Shown piece by piece: positions 1 to 10,165 of a stretch of 64,000 nt of DNA. The translations under genes were made by a program, and so were the position numbers. The stretch is taken from NCBI GenBank assembly GCA_964023205.1, contig OZ026833.1:818501-882500 (forward strand), in the 5' to 3' direction. Under the pieces are notes generated by a model. That model was not told the origin of the DNA. It was given only the letters and a program-made list of their open reading frames with translations, and ran no database searches. How positions within the stretch are numbered: position 1 is the first letter of the stretch; the number at the start of each line of letters is the position of its first letter. Source of the DNA: Lutraria lutraria (Eukaryota > Mollusca > Bivalvia > Venerida > Mactridae).

Positions 1-34
1 CATATATATTTGTATTTGTTGTTTTACATTATAG

Positions 35-216
35 GGAAGCAGTTCTGGAGGAGCGGTTGGTTTTCGAATCAGTTCATTAAACAAATTACTGATGACTAAA
101 TCTAATACTGGGAAGATGACATTACTTCACCATATCGTAGAAGAAATAAATAAGAAAAATAAAGATGCCTTGAGTTTCGTCAGTGAACTCTTGGAGCCTC
201 TACAGAAATCTGCCAG
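35..216 (+). CDS. INF2: INF2-like formin, internal exon (C-terminal part of FH2 domain)
   Basis: First visible coding exon of a formin that begins upstream of the window. It is preceded by an acceptor (TTATAG) and followed by a donor (AG|GTAAAT), and it ends two bases into a codon. The reading frame gives GFRISSLNKLLMTKSN followed by TLLHHIVEEINKKN, the conserved late FH2 signature (F-x-L-x-x-L-x-K-L ... T-L-L-H-x-x-V-E-E). FH2 domains dimerise and nucleate or processively elongate actin filaments in the cytoplasm. The LLHH(I/V)xEE wording resembles inverted formin 2 more than diaphanous-type formins, which is family knowledge recalled rather than searched. The four exons in the window give 225 residues ending in a stop. 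The N-terminal DID and proline-rich FH1 regions lie outside the window. FHDC1 is the alternative family assignment. Confidence 0.85.
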
Positions 217-699
217 GTAAATTATCCAGCAATTACTGAATGTGTTTCTAACACTAGCCATATGATACATAGCAGTTAGCTATTAGTAAGCAATCAGTTG
301 ATTAGTTCAATTAGCTGATATTAACTTGCTGTGGAATGATAGCAGTCAGGATAAACGTCATTACGTAGATAAACTGATCCTTGGTTTGTGAAATAGCCAC
401 AGCTTTAATATTTCTTATATTATTCTGGATGTTTCGCTCGTGTATTTACTTCTTATCTGGTAAATGAGTTGGAATATCCTTTCCAATTACTTTACTGTTT
501 GTTCATTCTAATTGCTTTAGAAATTTGGACCTAGAATTTATTATGTCGTCTTTAAGTTTGTATGTCTAATTTTATGATTTGTCAAGTTCTGTATTTGGGT
601 TTTACATGAAACTAGACTTAGAATTTGTACGAAAAAGTCGAAACGTGCATTGTGTTGTCTCTGTGTTTGTATTGACTAAAACTAATTTTTCATCTATAG

Positions 700-820
700 G
701 TTTACCCTAGATGGTATGATTGGAGAGTTTGAGACACTTAAATCATCAGTTCTTCGACTTAAAGGTCAGCTTGAACATGGCGAGGAAGAAGTTAAAACAC
801 AGTTTTCATCTTTTATTGAT
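700..820 (+). CDS. INF2: INF2-like formin, exon encoding the end of FH2 and start of the post-FH2 helix
   Basis: The acceptor is CATCTATAG and the donor is GAT|GTAAGT. The exon starts one base into the codon completion (AG+G = Arg) and ends on a full codon, so phases match both neighbours. It encodes FTLDGMIGEFETLKSSVLRL followed by a Lys/Glu-rich helical stretch. In INF2-type formins this segment is the last FH2 helix bundle (the post domain) running into a charged coiled region. The intron before it (217-699) is 483 bp and the one after (821-1057) is 237 bp. Confidence 0.85.
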
Positions 821-1057
821 GTAAGTGTTCTTGATATTAAAGTAAAAAATTTTCATTGTACTATTTATCTATAAAATTCACAAATTTGTTTCCAAATTAC
901 ACGAGTTTTACTTGACTAATCAGTTATCAATGTGCCACTATATATTTCACAGTTACTTAATGCTGATAGTAATGAAAATTCAACAATTTTCAAATAGAAT
1001 TATATTGTTGAATTAATATTATTGTTTATCTTAGAAAACTTAATTATTTTATTTCAG

Positions 1058-1304
1058 GAAGCTGAGAAAGACATTGAAGATATCACCGAGGCTATTGATC
1101 GAGTTAAGAAACTTTCAAGCAAACTGGCAATACATTACTGTGAAAATGAGAAGTCATTTAAAGTGGATGAATTCCTAGAATCGTTTAAAGACTTCTGTGA
1201 AAAAGTTAAGACATGCGAACAGGATCTCGAATCTTGGCGAATAAGTGCGGAAAAGGCCGAACTTAGAAGACGAACTCAGGCGGAATTAGCCGAAAAAAGA
1301 CGAA
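1058..1304 (+). CDS. INF2: INF2-like formin, exon encoding the charged coiled-coil tail
   Basis: Opened by the acceptor TTATTTCAG and closed by the donor CGA A|GTAAGT. It encodes about 82 residues that are almost entirely helix-forming and charged, from EAEKDIEDITEAIDRVKKL through ESFKDFCEKVKTCEQDL to a basic/acidic end with RRRTQAELAEKRR. This matches the FH2-distal coiled segment of INF2/FHDC1-type formins just before the WH2/DAD region. The exon ends after the first base of a codon. The frame stays open through the following 150-bp intron, so unspliced RNA would still be translatable. Confidence 0.85.
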
Positions 1305-1454
1305 GTAAGTATAATCATAGTTTAACATATTCCAATACAAAAACATTAATATCAATTACCGGTAAAACAAATACTGGTTGTGACTCAGAATCATCTAAAG
1401 TTTCTATCACCTTAGTGAAAACGTACTTAAATGTTCTGCTTTTTTTGTTTTCAG

Positions 1455-1582
1455 CTGATCGACCTTCCAATGTTGCGAAAGCTCCACAAGATAGGAAAAT
1501 AGTGGACAATATTGTGAACGAAATAAGGAAGGGTAAAGTTCTCCGCCGTCTTTCAATGAGAAAGAAACCCGTAGATTCATAG
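1455..1582 (+). CDS. INF2: INF2-like formin, terminal coding exon with WH2/DAD-like motif
   Basis: The acceptor is TTGTTTTCAG after a strong T-run. A1304 plus CT makes Thr, then DRPSNVAKAPQDRK, then IVDNIVNEIRKGKVLRRL and a basic end before a TAG stop. The pattern hydrophobic-x-x-I-x-x-I-R-K-G-x-x-L-R-+ is the C-terminal WH2-like diaphanous autoregulatory motif of INF2. In that family it binds actin monomers and the N-terminal inhibitory domain. Family assignment is by motif only; no search was possible. Being the last coding exon, it is followed directly by a long AT-rich 3' UTR. Confidence 0.85.
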
Positions 1583-3025
1583 AATTAATTCGATATTTCT
1601 CTTGAAGAAAATCTACGATTGAAGGGAAGCAACCCAAACAGTCATGTTCTTTAAAGAATTGACTTGTATAAATGTGGATTACTTCCCTTGATGGAACGAA
1701 TCGCGGTGTCGTCTGAAGCTGAACCTCTTACACCATACCAAAAGTCATCTCAGCTATAACACAGATGCTCAGATTTCTTGCAAGCTGGATCAAGAGTGGG
1801 CTTTATGGACACTGGTACAAAGTTCGAGTTGACAAAAAAACTTACGAGAGTTTGTATGTGTACTATACACATATATTTAACTTATAATTATATACATGTA
1901 TGTTTTACCAGGTTATCGCTATGGAAACATAACATAATAATTGATTTCAAAATGGAATTATAATTTGAAAATTATGTACATCTGGTAATTTTTACGACTG
2001 AAATGTCGGGATGTTTTTCGTATTTTGTTCAGTTTTTTTAAAATCAAATTCAGAATATTAGACTTGACAAGGACTTATATTCATACATATAGGTCCTTGG
2101 ACTTGAACAAAACACGTTTTATTCTGAAATGAAAAGAAACAACTTTGACACTAGTCTATTAGTCTTGTTTCGTTGTCTTGCTTTGTACAATTGAAGCTTA
2201 TCATGCAGTTAGAGTCCAAGGTCTTATTGGATGATTTTGTTAATTTTATCAAGGACCTACAAGTATTTACCTCGTGTATATAAGTCCTTGGTTTTATATC
2301 ATTGAAACGACCATGTTAGATTATTATTGATTGAATTTAGAGCAACTTTATACCAAGTGAACAGATTTGAATCACGACATTTATAAAACTTTTCTGTTCA
2401 AATAACAAAATGTAAATATGTAAAGATGATTTATACTCCTAGAGTTCAAATTTAACGAGCAATATATATATGACTACTTCTTTTAATTTGTGTTAAAATT
2501 TTAAAAAAGTCTTATGATAAATGTTAATTGTTGATTGAACCATAAACAGCGTACTGTTAATTGACAGAAACACGTGACCTACTTATGTAGCTTTTATTGT
2601 TCTTTACAGAATTATGCTTGTTTTTGTATGTTACTTAATTATGCCAAAGTTATGTTCATGTTGTAGATATATTTTTGTTTAAAACAGAAATATAGTCGAC
2701 TGTCTCATTCATATATGAAAATACGTTCATGAAATATTTATTGTACAAAATATGTATATATATTGAAATAGTATTTGCTCATAGTGCTTTTAGTACGATT
2801 ATAAAATAGAATATAAGAAATTAAACAATATCAGATGCAAGCCGTCACATGCTTTGCTATGTGATTGTATATAAAATGTATGTACACATTATTATACTAT
2901 TTATTTATATGTGCTAAGTTTTTACATGATATAATAGTACAGTTCTACAATGTTATAAATGTTAAATTTCTTCCATGCCAAAAGCAATAAAATGAGGAAT
3001 CAATAAAATTATATTTATTTATCAT
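1583..3025 (+). other. Probable 3' UTR of the formin gene
   Basis: AT-rich stretch of about 1.4 kb after the formin stop with no splice-consistent coding exon. It ends around two closely spaced AATAAA signals at 2986 and 3002, followed by T-rich sequence. The extent is inferred from those signals. The 61-codon open frame inside it (about 1778-1963) has no protein-like character. Confidence 0.5.
2986..3007 (+). terminator. Tandem AATAAA poly(A) signals, formin 3' end
   Basis: AATAAA occurs at 2986-2991 and again at 3002-3007, followed by ATTATATTTATTTAT. This is a plausible cleavage and polyadenylation region for the formin transcript. AATAAA is common in AT-rich DNA, so only the pairing and position support it. 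Confidence 0.45.
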
Positions 3026-5490
3026 TAAGTTTTCTCTAACTTTCATTAAAGACAATTCTCATTGAAATAATTGTTTATTAAACAATTAATTAATAAAATG
3101 GTTCCCATTTCATTTTACCTCGTGCATACTGAACTGTCAGTATTTTGAATTACAAACATGGCACCAGTTTAACAAAATCTCACAATAAGGGGAGGTAAAT
3201 AAAGTGTATTGTCAAGTAGACTAATGTCTGTCCTATTCTGCTAAGTGCCAATTATCAGTAGGCAGAATATGTTCGGTAGGGATCATGTCTATTAAATAGG
3301 ATGTACATGTATTCTTATAACCTAAGTAATTCATGAAATCTAAATGAATTTTATCTTCAGCATAATCCGCCAATAGGTGCGCATACGTACCCGATATTGA
3401 GTTTCAAGGTATAAAACTCATATACATCATAGACGATCGCGACGCATTTAATTAACTTCAGCACCATATTACCACGTGATTGTATATATAATATCCATGT
3501 GATTTTATGTATGTGACTTGACTCATCATGAAGTGTCGAGCTCTTTCTCTTTGATTCAAGAGTACAAGTGTACCTTCAAATAAAGGGAGGCAACAAAGTC
3601 ACGTATATAACAATTTAATTCGCACTGATTATCTCCCTTTAAGCCAATCACATCCAAATTGCGCACTCGTGTCACAGAATGGAAATGTAACTGTCAATAA
3701 TATTCTAAACAAATGTCGGCCTTTATTATATTTCGTTCTATTGAAAATCTTACGAATGTATCATTCATCTTACTTTGTCGTATTATCATCGATAATCCCA
3801 GATTTAAAAGTAATTTAATAGGTTTTGTTTATTATAGTGTGACCCCTATTGAAGGGCCAGCCAAGATGGCTTATAAGATACCTATCTTTTGTGTGCACAG
3901 TACCTCCCGAATCCCTTCTCCCTTTGCCGGGTGCCTGGCCGAGATGGGCCTACGGTAAGCATTATCTAACTAGCTGGCGGCTCACCAACCGACCGCATCA
4001 GTTCTAATCCAGTCTCCACTGGGGTTCGAACCTTCGATCTCCCACTCCGACGAACAACATTGTATCTATGATGCAAAATATGCACAAAAACAACCATATA
4101 AAGTATATAGTGAGTAAAAGTCTTCGACCACTTGCGCTAAAATGAAGTTAAATTGCGCAGAAAAAATAGCATGTCTTGCTTCGGGCTCTTCAAAATGTTT
4201 CTCTGCAAAGGGCAACCAAAGATATACACTATAAATGTATAATTGTAGCTCATACCAGCAGCGATGTGGTATAGTAATTCATATCCGAACTTTTCATTTA
4301 ATTTCAGCATAATTTTACTCTGTATGACTGAAATGAAATGTTCAAACATTAAAAACATTGAAGACATTTGCGCCCTTTCGTTAAAGAAAGGCATGCTCAT
4401 ATTCAGGTAGTCAGTATATGTAAACAAAAGTCTAAGATGCACATTAGCGACATGTGTTAATTATCATGAACAGGTGACTAATTTTGTCTAAATGAACTCT
4501 TCGTCCATTACAGTGTTCTAATTATACGTTCTGACGGAAGTTAATTGAACATTTTTACTCCTTTTTTTATTTAAATCCTAGCTGAAATAAGTATGCAGTA
4601 TGGCGGGTCAGTTTTCGTTTCGTAAACGCCTTAGATATGTGATTAAGACTCAAAAGAGATATTTAAAGCTAGTTATTACTCTGAGTAAAAAAATGAATTG
4701 TTAAACTTTCCATACGGTTCGACAATGTCTTTTCTTTTCTCTATATTAACAAGCATTAAATAAAAACCAGCAACACACGCTGTATTTACGAACGCTCAAT
4801 TTTACGACCAAATTGTGACAACTGACTTTTTGTACACCGTATACTATTTCAAAAATGGACCATAAAACACACGAAATTTTTCAATTGACTGTGTGTGAGA
4901 CATAGAGCAAGCCATTTTCCTATTTGATGTCTATAGTTTATGATCAATTTATGTCGCTGCGTCATTTTTTTAATAATCATATCTATGAAACCTAGTCGTT
5001 ATGGTTTTCAATTAACCTAAATTTATGGTTGCATTTCATTGAAACAGATCAATATAGTTGGTGCTTTATGTTTGTGATATTTTAACAGCCGTGCAAAAAC
5101 CACGCAGTCATTACTTACGGTTGGGTAGACAAAAGACACACAAAGTATAATAATAAACCCCATGTCCAGGTCACAGGCAAATATTTTTCTACAAAAGAAT
5201 GATCAGTAAGGTCGCAAATCTATAAACCCGGCCGTCAGACGTCTAGAGAGACATTTTGACGACACTCGAAATCATCAAGGACATTGAATTGTGTTATTGT
5301 CCAGCCGAGTTAACTGAGCATGCTCGTATCGTAACAAAATTCCTCTTACTAAATTGATATATCATTTATTGATAAATTGATAAAATACATTTATTACTTT
5401 GAATGTGATATTTACAAATACATTATATAGTGCTCTCATGGAATTCAGCAGAGGGAGTGAACGAAATTCTACATCTTACGTTATATGTAT
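3026..5490. other. Intergenic, no gene seen
   Basis: Apart from the SINE-like island at 3840-4075 this stretch is AT-rich sequence with only short open frames that lack protein-like composition. Mollusc-type GGGAGG(C/T)AA words appear near 3183 and 3592. No promoter or splice pattern was recognised. Confidence 0.5.
3840..4075 (-). mobile_element. Possible tRNA-derived SINE (minus orientation)
   Basis: A GC-richer island in AT-rich surroundings. Read on the minus strand it contains a perfect pol III B-box match (GGTTCGAACCC, at about 4021-4032), followed by a body rich in GC. The A box is not clear at the expected distance, so the head is degenerate or the assignment is wrong. The short + strand open frame that runs through it is probably incidental. 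Confidence 0.35.
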
Positions 5491-5491
5491 A

Positions 5492-5655
5492 CAGTCAAAT
5501 ATCTGTTAGCAGCCACCTCTGAATAAAGCCACTCTGTGAATAAAGGCCGTTCCTTTAAAAACCGTCATTGATAATTCAGAACGAAATAACCTCCGAATAA
5601 GGACCACTTGCTAATAAAGGCCATATTTTTTTAAGGGTGGTCGTTGTTAACAGAA
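5492..5655 (+). mobile_element. Family A MITE (pogo-like end), copy 1
   Basis: Begins TA|CAGTCAAATATCTGTTAGC and continues AGCCACCTC(T/C)GAATAAAG, followed by repeated (G)AATAAAGGCC words and a CTTTTAAAAACCGTCATTGA block. The same blocks in the same order recur at 24788, and related ones at 27030 and 38455. The CAGT(C)AAA terminus with a TA flank is typical of pogo/Tc1-type elements. No transposase is present, so it is non-autonomous. The right end is worn. Confidence 0.65.
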
Positions 5656-6060
5656 AACGCAAGATTATGAGGAGAATTGGTGTTGCTTTACGACGGCTTT
5701 AAACATTGGTCGTTGATTGTAAACGTCTCATTTAAAGACTACAATCTCTCCAATTAAATTATTTTCTTCATTATACATACATAGCATTGTTTATATGTAC
5801 ATATAAGCGTTACTAACACTGATAAGCTCTTGTTATGAATTCCTTTAGAATTCAAGAATTTTTTTTTCTGAACTTCTGAAACCTGATAATTTAAACCACC
5901 CTCAGAGAGAGGAACATGACCTTTGTGAATAGATAACCTTTATTCTGAAGTGTACTCATTTTGCTGTATTCAATAGATAAACAAGTGTCACAGACCGCAT
6001 GGTCGTCTTTCACGAATAGACTTTAGTTTACTTAGTTTCAGAATTTTTGGAACCGGAACG

Positions 6061-6113
6061 ATAATTCAGCTCTTCATAGCCGCGGCGTCACTTATTCGAC
6101 GCGCATGAATTAT
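6061..6113. other. Nested inverted repeat upstream of the 49-bp array
   Basis: ATAATTCA (6061-6068) pairs with TGAATTAT (6106-6113). Inside it GCGTC (6085-6089) pairs with GACGC (6098-6102). This gives a small two-tier hairpin in a locally GC-rich patch, 26 bp before the tandem array. Function is unknown. Confidence 0.4.
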
Positions 6114-6138
6114 GATGCAGATCAAAGTACTACGTTTT

Positions 6139-6432
6139 CTTCATCCGACATACTAGTGCCAAACTGGTTCCCATTCCATGTTGCAGTCTTCATCCGACAT
6201 ACTAGTGCCAAACTGGTTCCCATTCCATGTTGCAGTCTTCATCCGACATACTAGTGCCAAACTGGTTCCCATTCCATGTTGCAGTCTTCATCCGACATAC
6301 TAGTGCCAAACTGGTTCCCATTCCATATTGCAGTCTTCATCCAACATACTAGTGCCAAACTGGTTCCCATTCCATGTTGCAGTCTTCATCCGACATACTA
6401 GTGCCAAACTGGTTCCCATTCCATGTTGCAGT
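6139..6432 (+). repeat. Tandem array, 6 exact-length copies of a 49-bp unit
   Basis: Units start at 6139, 6188, 6237, 6286, 6335 and 6384, each 49 bp. Copies are nearly identical: the fourth reads CCATATTG where the others read CCATGTTG, and the fifth reads CCAACATAC where the others read CCGACATAC. Each unit contains AAACTGGTTCCCATTCCATG and then TTGCAGT, which is the left half of the small MITE found at 13792 and 15221. The array therefore looks like an amplified transposon fragment. The high identity suggests recent expansion. Confidence 0.95.
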
Positions 6433-9361
6433 GCAAGTTTATGTAAGTTCAGATTCCACTTTCAGTACTTTGATTGTTAAATTGACAAACGTTTTTTTGT
6501 TAAAAAAACACATGATAGCTCGATCGTATTTTTCTCCCGGCGGGAAAGTGAGTGACCACAATGATTCATAAAGTAATATAATAAATCCTAGAAGAATTCC
6601 TATGTACTTTGATAATATTCTTGAAACTATTTTATCTTTTTTATTTAAACAAACTTCATTCAAACATGAAAGTGGGGTAAAAATCACAACCTTTCCTTTA
6701 TTGAGATCAAAGTTTGTTTAACAACATTTAAAGAAAACAAAACGTTTTATCTAGAATGCTGTACGTTCATAATTAAATTAGTCGACTATTGTAATTCAAG
6801 TCGATTTAACGAAAACAAATTATTCGGTGAAAGAGACGTAGGGTCTTTGAAAAACTCCTTGATAACTTTTAAAACTAATATTCATTCCTGTCCCATTGGT
6901 TGTCTGTCCTCAACTTGAGTATAATTAGCTGTTAATGGTTAGTTATTAACAAAATTTATAACAGTCTGTCCTTATATCGGATTTCTGTATTTTTCAATAA
7001 CCGATGTTTATGAAAGGGGCCACAGTCTGATAAAATCAGATGTCTCTGGGGAGAGTTAACACAAATAGGGTAGTTGGGAAACATGAGACCAGTTAATCCT
7101 TTGATGATCACAAAATACAAAACTTCTATCACTTTTGAGATATTGTATTATTTACGTACTTCGTACAGTATTACAAAATTATTTAAATATTGAACAACGA
7201 ACACGGAAATTCTTTATAAAACTGTCAGATGATAAATTAATTAATTGAAATGTAGACAACATAATTAAGTTTAAATTAATTTTATGACACGTATATTACG
7301 TCCAACATGTGCCGCATAAAACTCACATAGAAACCTCTTCAATACTAGAAGTTTAACCATCTTCTTCTCAAACTGATGGTCTATACATGTATCAGTTGTC
7401 TACATCAATAGTAAGACCATTTTTCTTTAGTCTTAAAGATATTCATCATATCGAAGTTTTACTGTCTTGTGAATTTTTGAATTTATTTTTAAATAAAATA
7501 GTTCTTACATACTAAGTAAGTGAGTAAGAATGGCACGTAATAATTGTCGATTGTAATTCTATAAACCATTGATCATAGATACAGCCTTTTTTGTTTCTAT
7601 TTCGAATTTCTTCGGAAGTATTCAATACGGTATATAACAAACATATATGTAACAAAGTATATGCTTGTAGAGACTATCAAAGAGTTTGTGTCGATGTTAC
7701 AAACATACAGGATTCCTTCTTGTTATTTCACTGTAATATGAATAAAAACATAGTATTGTGATATTAATAGTTAAATACATAATTCCGTGAAATAGTGAAA
7801 ATAGTTTAACCTGTCGATTTAGGGCTCGAATACCGGATTACCACCATACCAGAGTTTATATACGGCTACATGTCAATGCAGTTCACACTATGAACATAGC
7901 CCAGCTTCCCTTATACGTTCATTAATATTACGGACTTAATTTGTCCCGAATGATGGTTAAGTAGCATCTTTGGTGGTCTTTGTTTACGGGTGTGACGGTA
8001 TACTGTAAACTATTCGCTCAATACTTAGTTAGTATTTACATACTGTCATATCACTTACAATTATTACAAGTTATGACACTTAACTACTTGATCTGTAGTT
8101 TTATGGTGACTCCCTCATATCATATATGTGAAATAGTCGAGCGTATCATTAAGGCTTCATTAGCATAAGATATTCTCTTTTTTACCTTATACAAATATAC
8201 ATTTATGGCGCTGTGAAAATTATTGGATATCAATTACAAAGTGTCAAATATTTCGTTTCAAAACAGAACAAAGCGTTGTGTTGTACTTCAAGTCGGCGCC
8301 ATAATCAATCACGAAAGAAAATAAATATTTTATTATTTTATCAATAATAGCAAATAGCAAAAACAATATTTATTTATAAGTTACACGTGATTATAGCGTA
8401 AATGTTAAGCCGCATGCGCGAAATGCATTAGTTACGAAAATGCCGTTATTACACCGAAAAGCTTTCCTGTCAAAAAATCCATTAAATTCACATTAATCTT
8501 CGATACATGCTAGCCGACTGTGTCACAAACCGATCGTTACATTGATAATATTATGTCATAAGTCCAAACTAAATTTAATTTTATTTGAAAGAGAGACACT
8601 GTATCGTGCTTGACATAATTTACGGCAATGAGACACAGACTGTCTATATGCACTTGTCGAAAAATCTCATTTATAAACTAATGAAGGCAAAGAAAACGAA
8701 TAAATCGAACTGAAATTGTCAAAACTGTATCAAAGGTTATCTTATCTTTGTAAAACTCGTTGACATTATGAACTTCTGTTTAAATGTTTTTGTCGGGGAC
8801 TCGTGAATCATTTAAACATGGTTTGATTAGTGTAAGATAAAATATATATAACCTGACAGAGATATGTATATATTCAGAATGTTTTAAAATCTCACCTGGG
8901 CCACGTCACAGTCTTTGTTTTACTTCATCAGTTTCTGTGTTAATGTCTGCAGGTGGTCGACGGACTTCACAACATTCAATATATTGTCACAGAACAGAAC
9001 AACATAACAGAACTGAACAGAACTGCCCAAGTGACTTGAAAATTTAATGTGTATCAAATGAAAAAAATAGCGTTTTAATATATCTCATGATTATCAAAAC
9101 TCCACAAGTGACTTAGCAATCTGTGTACAAAGTTTTGGACAGACCTTCAAAAGGACTATAATTATGAAGGGCCTGCCATCGAAGATAGCGTTATAATTTT
9201 GTGTTCTATATAAATAAACTTGTATTTCCGTGTATTTTGTATTTATTTCTTTCTATTCATTTTATTGTCATTCACTCAATTTTCTATTCATTTTTATTTC
9301 ATTCCATAGTTGGCTTCATTTTATTATAAATTTGGAAACACGTGATTATATATTTTCATAT
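6433..9361. other. Intergenic, no gene seen
   Basis: AT-rich sequence without recognisable exons or transposon ends. It contains a 17-base word (8411-8427, CGCATGCGCGAAATGCA) that recurs exactly at 32723-32739. A short (ACAGA)-type stretch lies near 8990-9030. Confidence 0.45.
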
Positions 9362-9412
9362 AAAAAATAGCAAAAAAAACAACAACAAACAAAAAAAAAA
9401 AAAAAAAAAAAC
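9362..9412 (+). repeat. Poly(A)/A-rich tract
   Basis: An A-rich run with AAC/AAAC interruptions ending in about 20 uninterrupted A residues. It could be the tail of an old retroposon, but no recognisable body or target-site duplication was found beside it. Confidence 0.85.
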
Positions 9413-10039
9413 TATGCACGTGGTGTATATATGATTATAGTTCACAGACTTGTAATGAGCTAATTTGTAAATTAATTATCGAAGCTAGTACATAAAAGAA
9501 AAGTAAAATGACCACCGCGGTGATTAAATCACTGAATACTAATTTCCTGGCTTAAATACGACCCGGCTTGTCATATATGCATGTTTAGGTCTAATCAATT
9601 AGTCGTTTCATGTTCTTTTCATCTCGTAAAATTACTCATGACCAACTGGGATTTGGTTGGAGATTAAATGTAGTTGCTGGGATATAAATTCCTAAATGAC
9701 CATTTTATACTCATTATTAGACATAAATATACGAGACAATAATTAGCATTTGCATTGAATTCGTAATATCTTCCATTATATTGCAATATTGCACGGAATC
9801 TCGAGCTATCATTTTACAGCGCTTAACATCTAATTTGTACTCACACATCTAGATTTCAATAACAGCCGATTGTCACAGACTCTGAATATTCTTGAGTAGC
9901 AACTCATGGGTGTGAAAGATATTCTGCAGATCTGCTTGCTTGAAGAAACACAAGAAATGGCTGAAACAAATCACAATTCAAAGTTTGATATTAGATTCTA
10001 GATATTATAGATAATTATATTCCATGTTCTAAAATTGAA

Positions 10040-10165
10040 AAAAAAACGTGTCAGGAAACCAGTCTTAAATGAAGCATTTTCATTGGATGATTTCAATTAA
10101 AGTTTAGAAACCAACCAATCAAATAGTTAGGTTTTGTCTTAAGTTAGTGAATGATCTAAAACTTC
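10040..10165. mobile_element. CCAAT-rich dispersed repeat, copy 1
   Basis: Carries ACCAGTCTTAA ... CATTTTCATTGGAT ... AACCAACCAATCAAAT ... GGTTTTGTCTTAA. The same blocks in the same order occur twice in tandem at about 61395-61610. The ATTGG and CCAAT words face each other, giving an inverted-repeat character. Probably a degenerate MITE. Confidence 0.45.

Noticed and set aside
6139..6432. A CRISPR array
   Set aside because: The units are directly tandem with no unique spacers, and the surrounding genome is eukaryotic.
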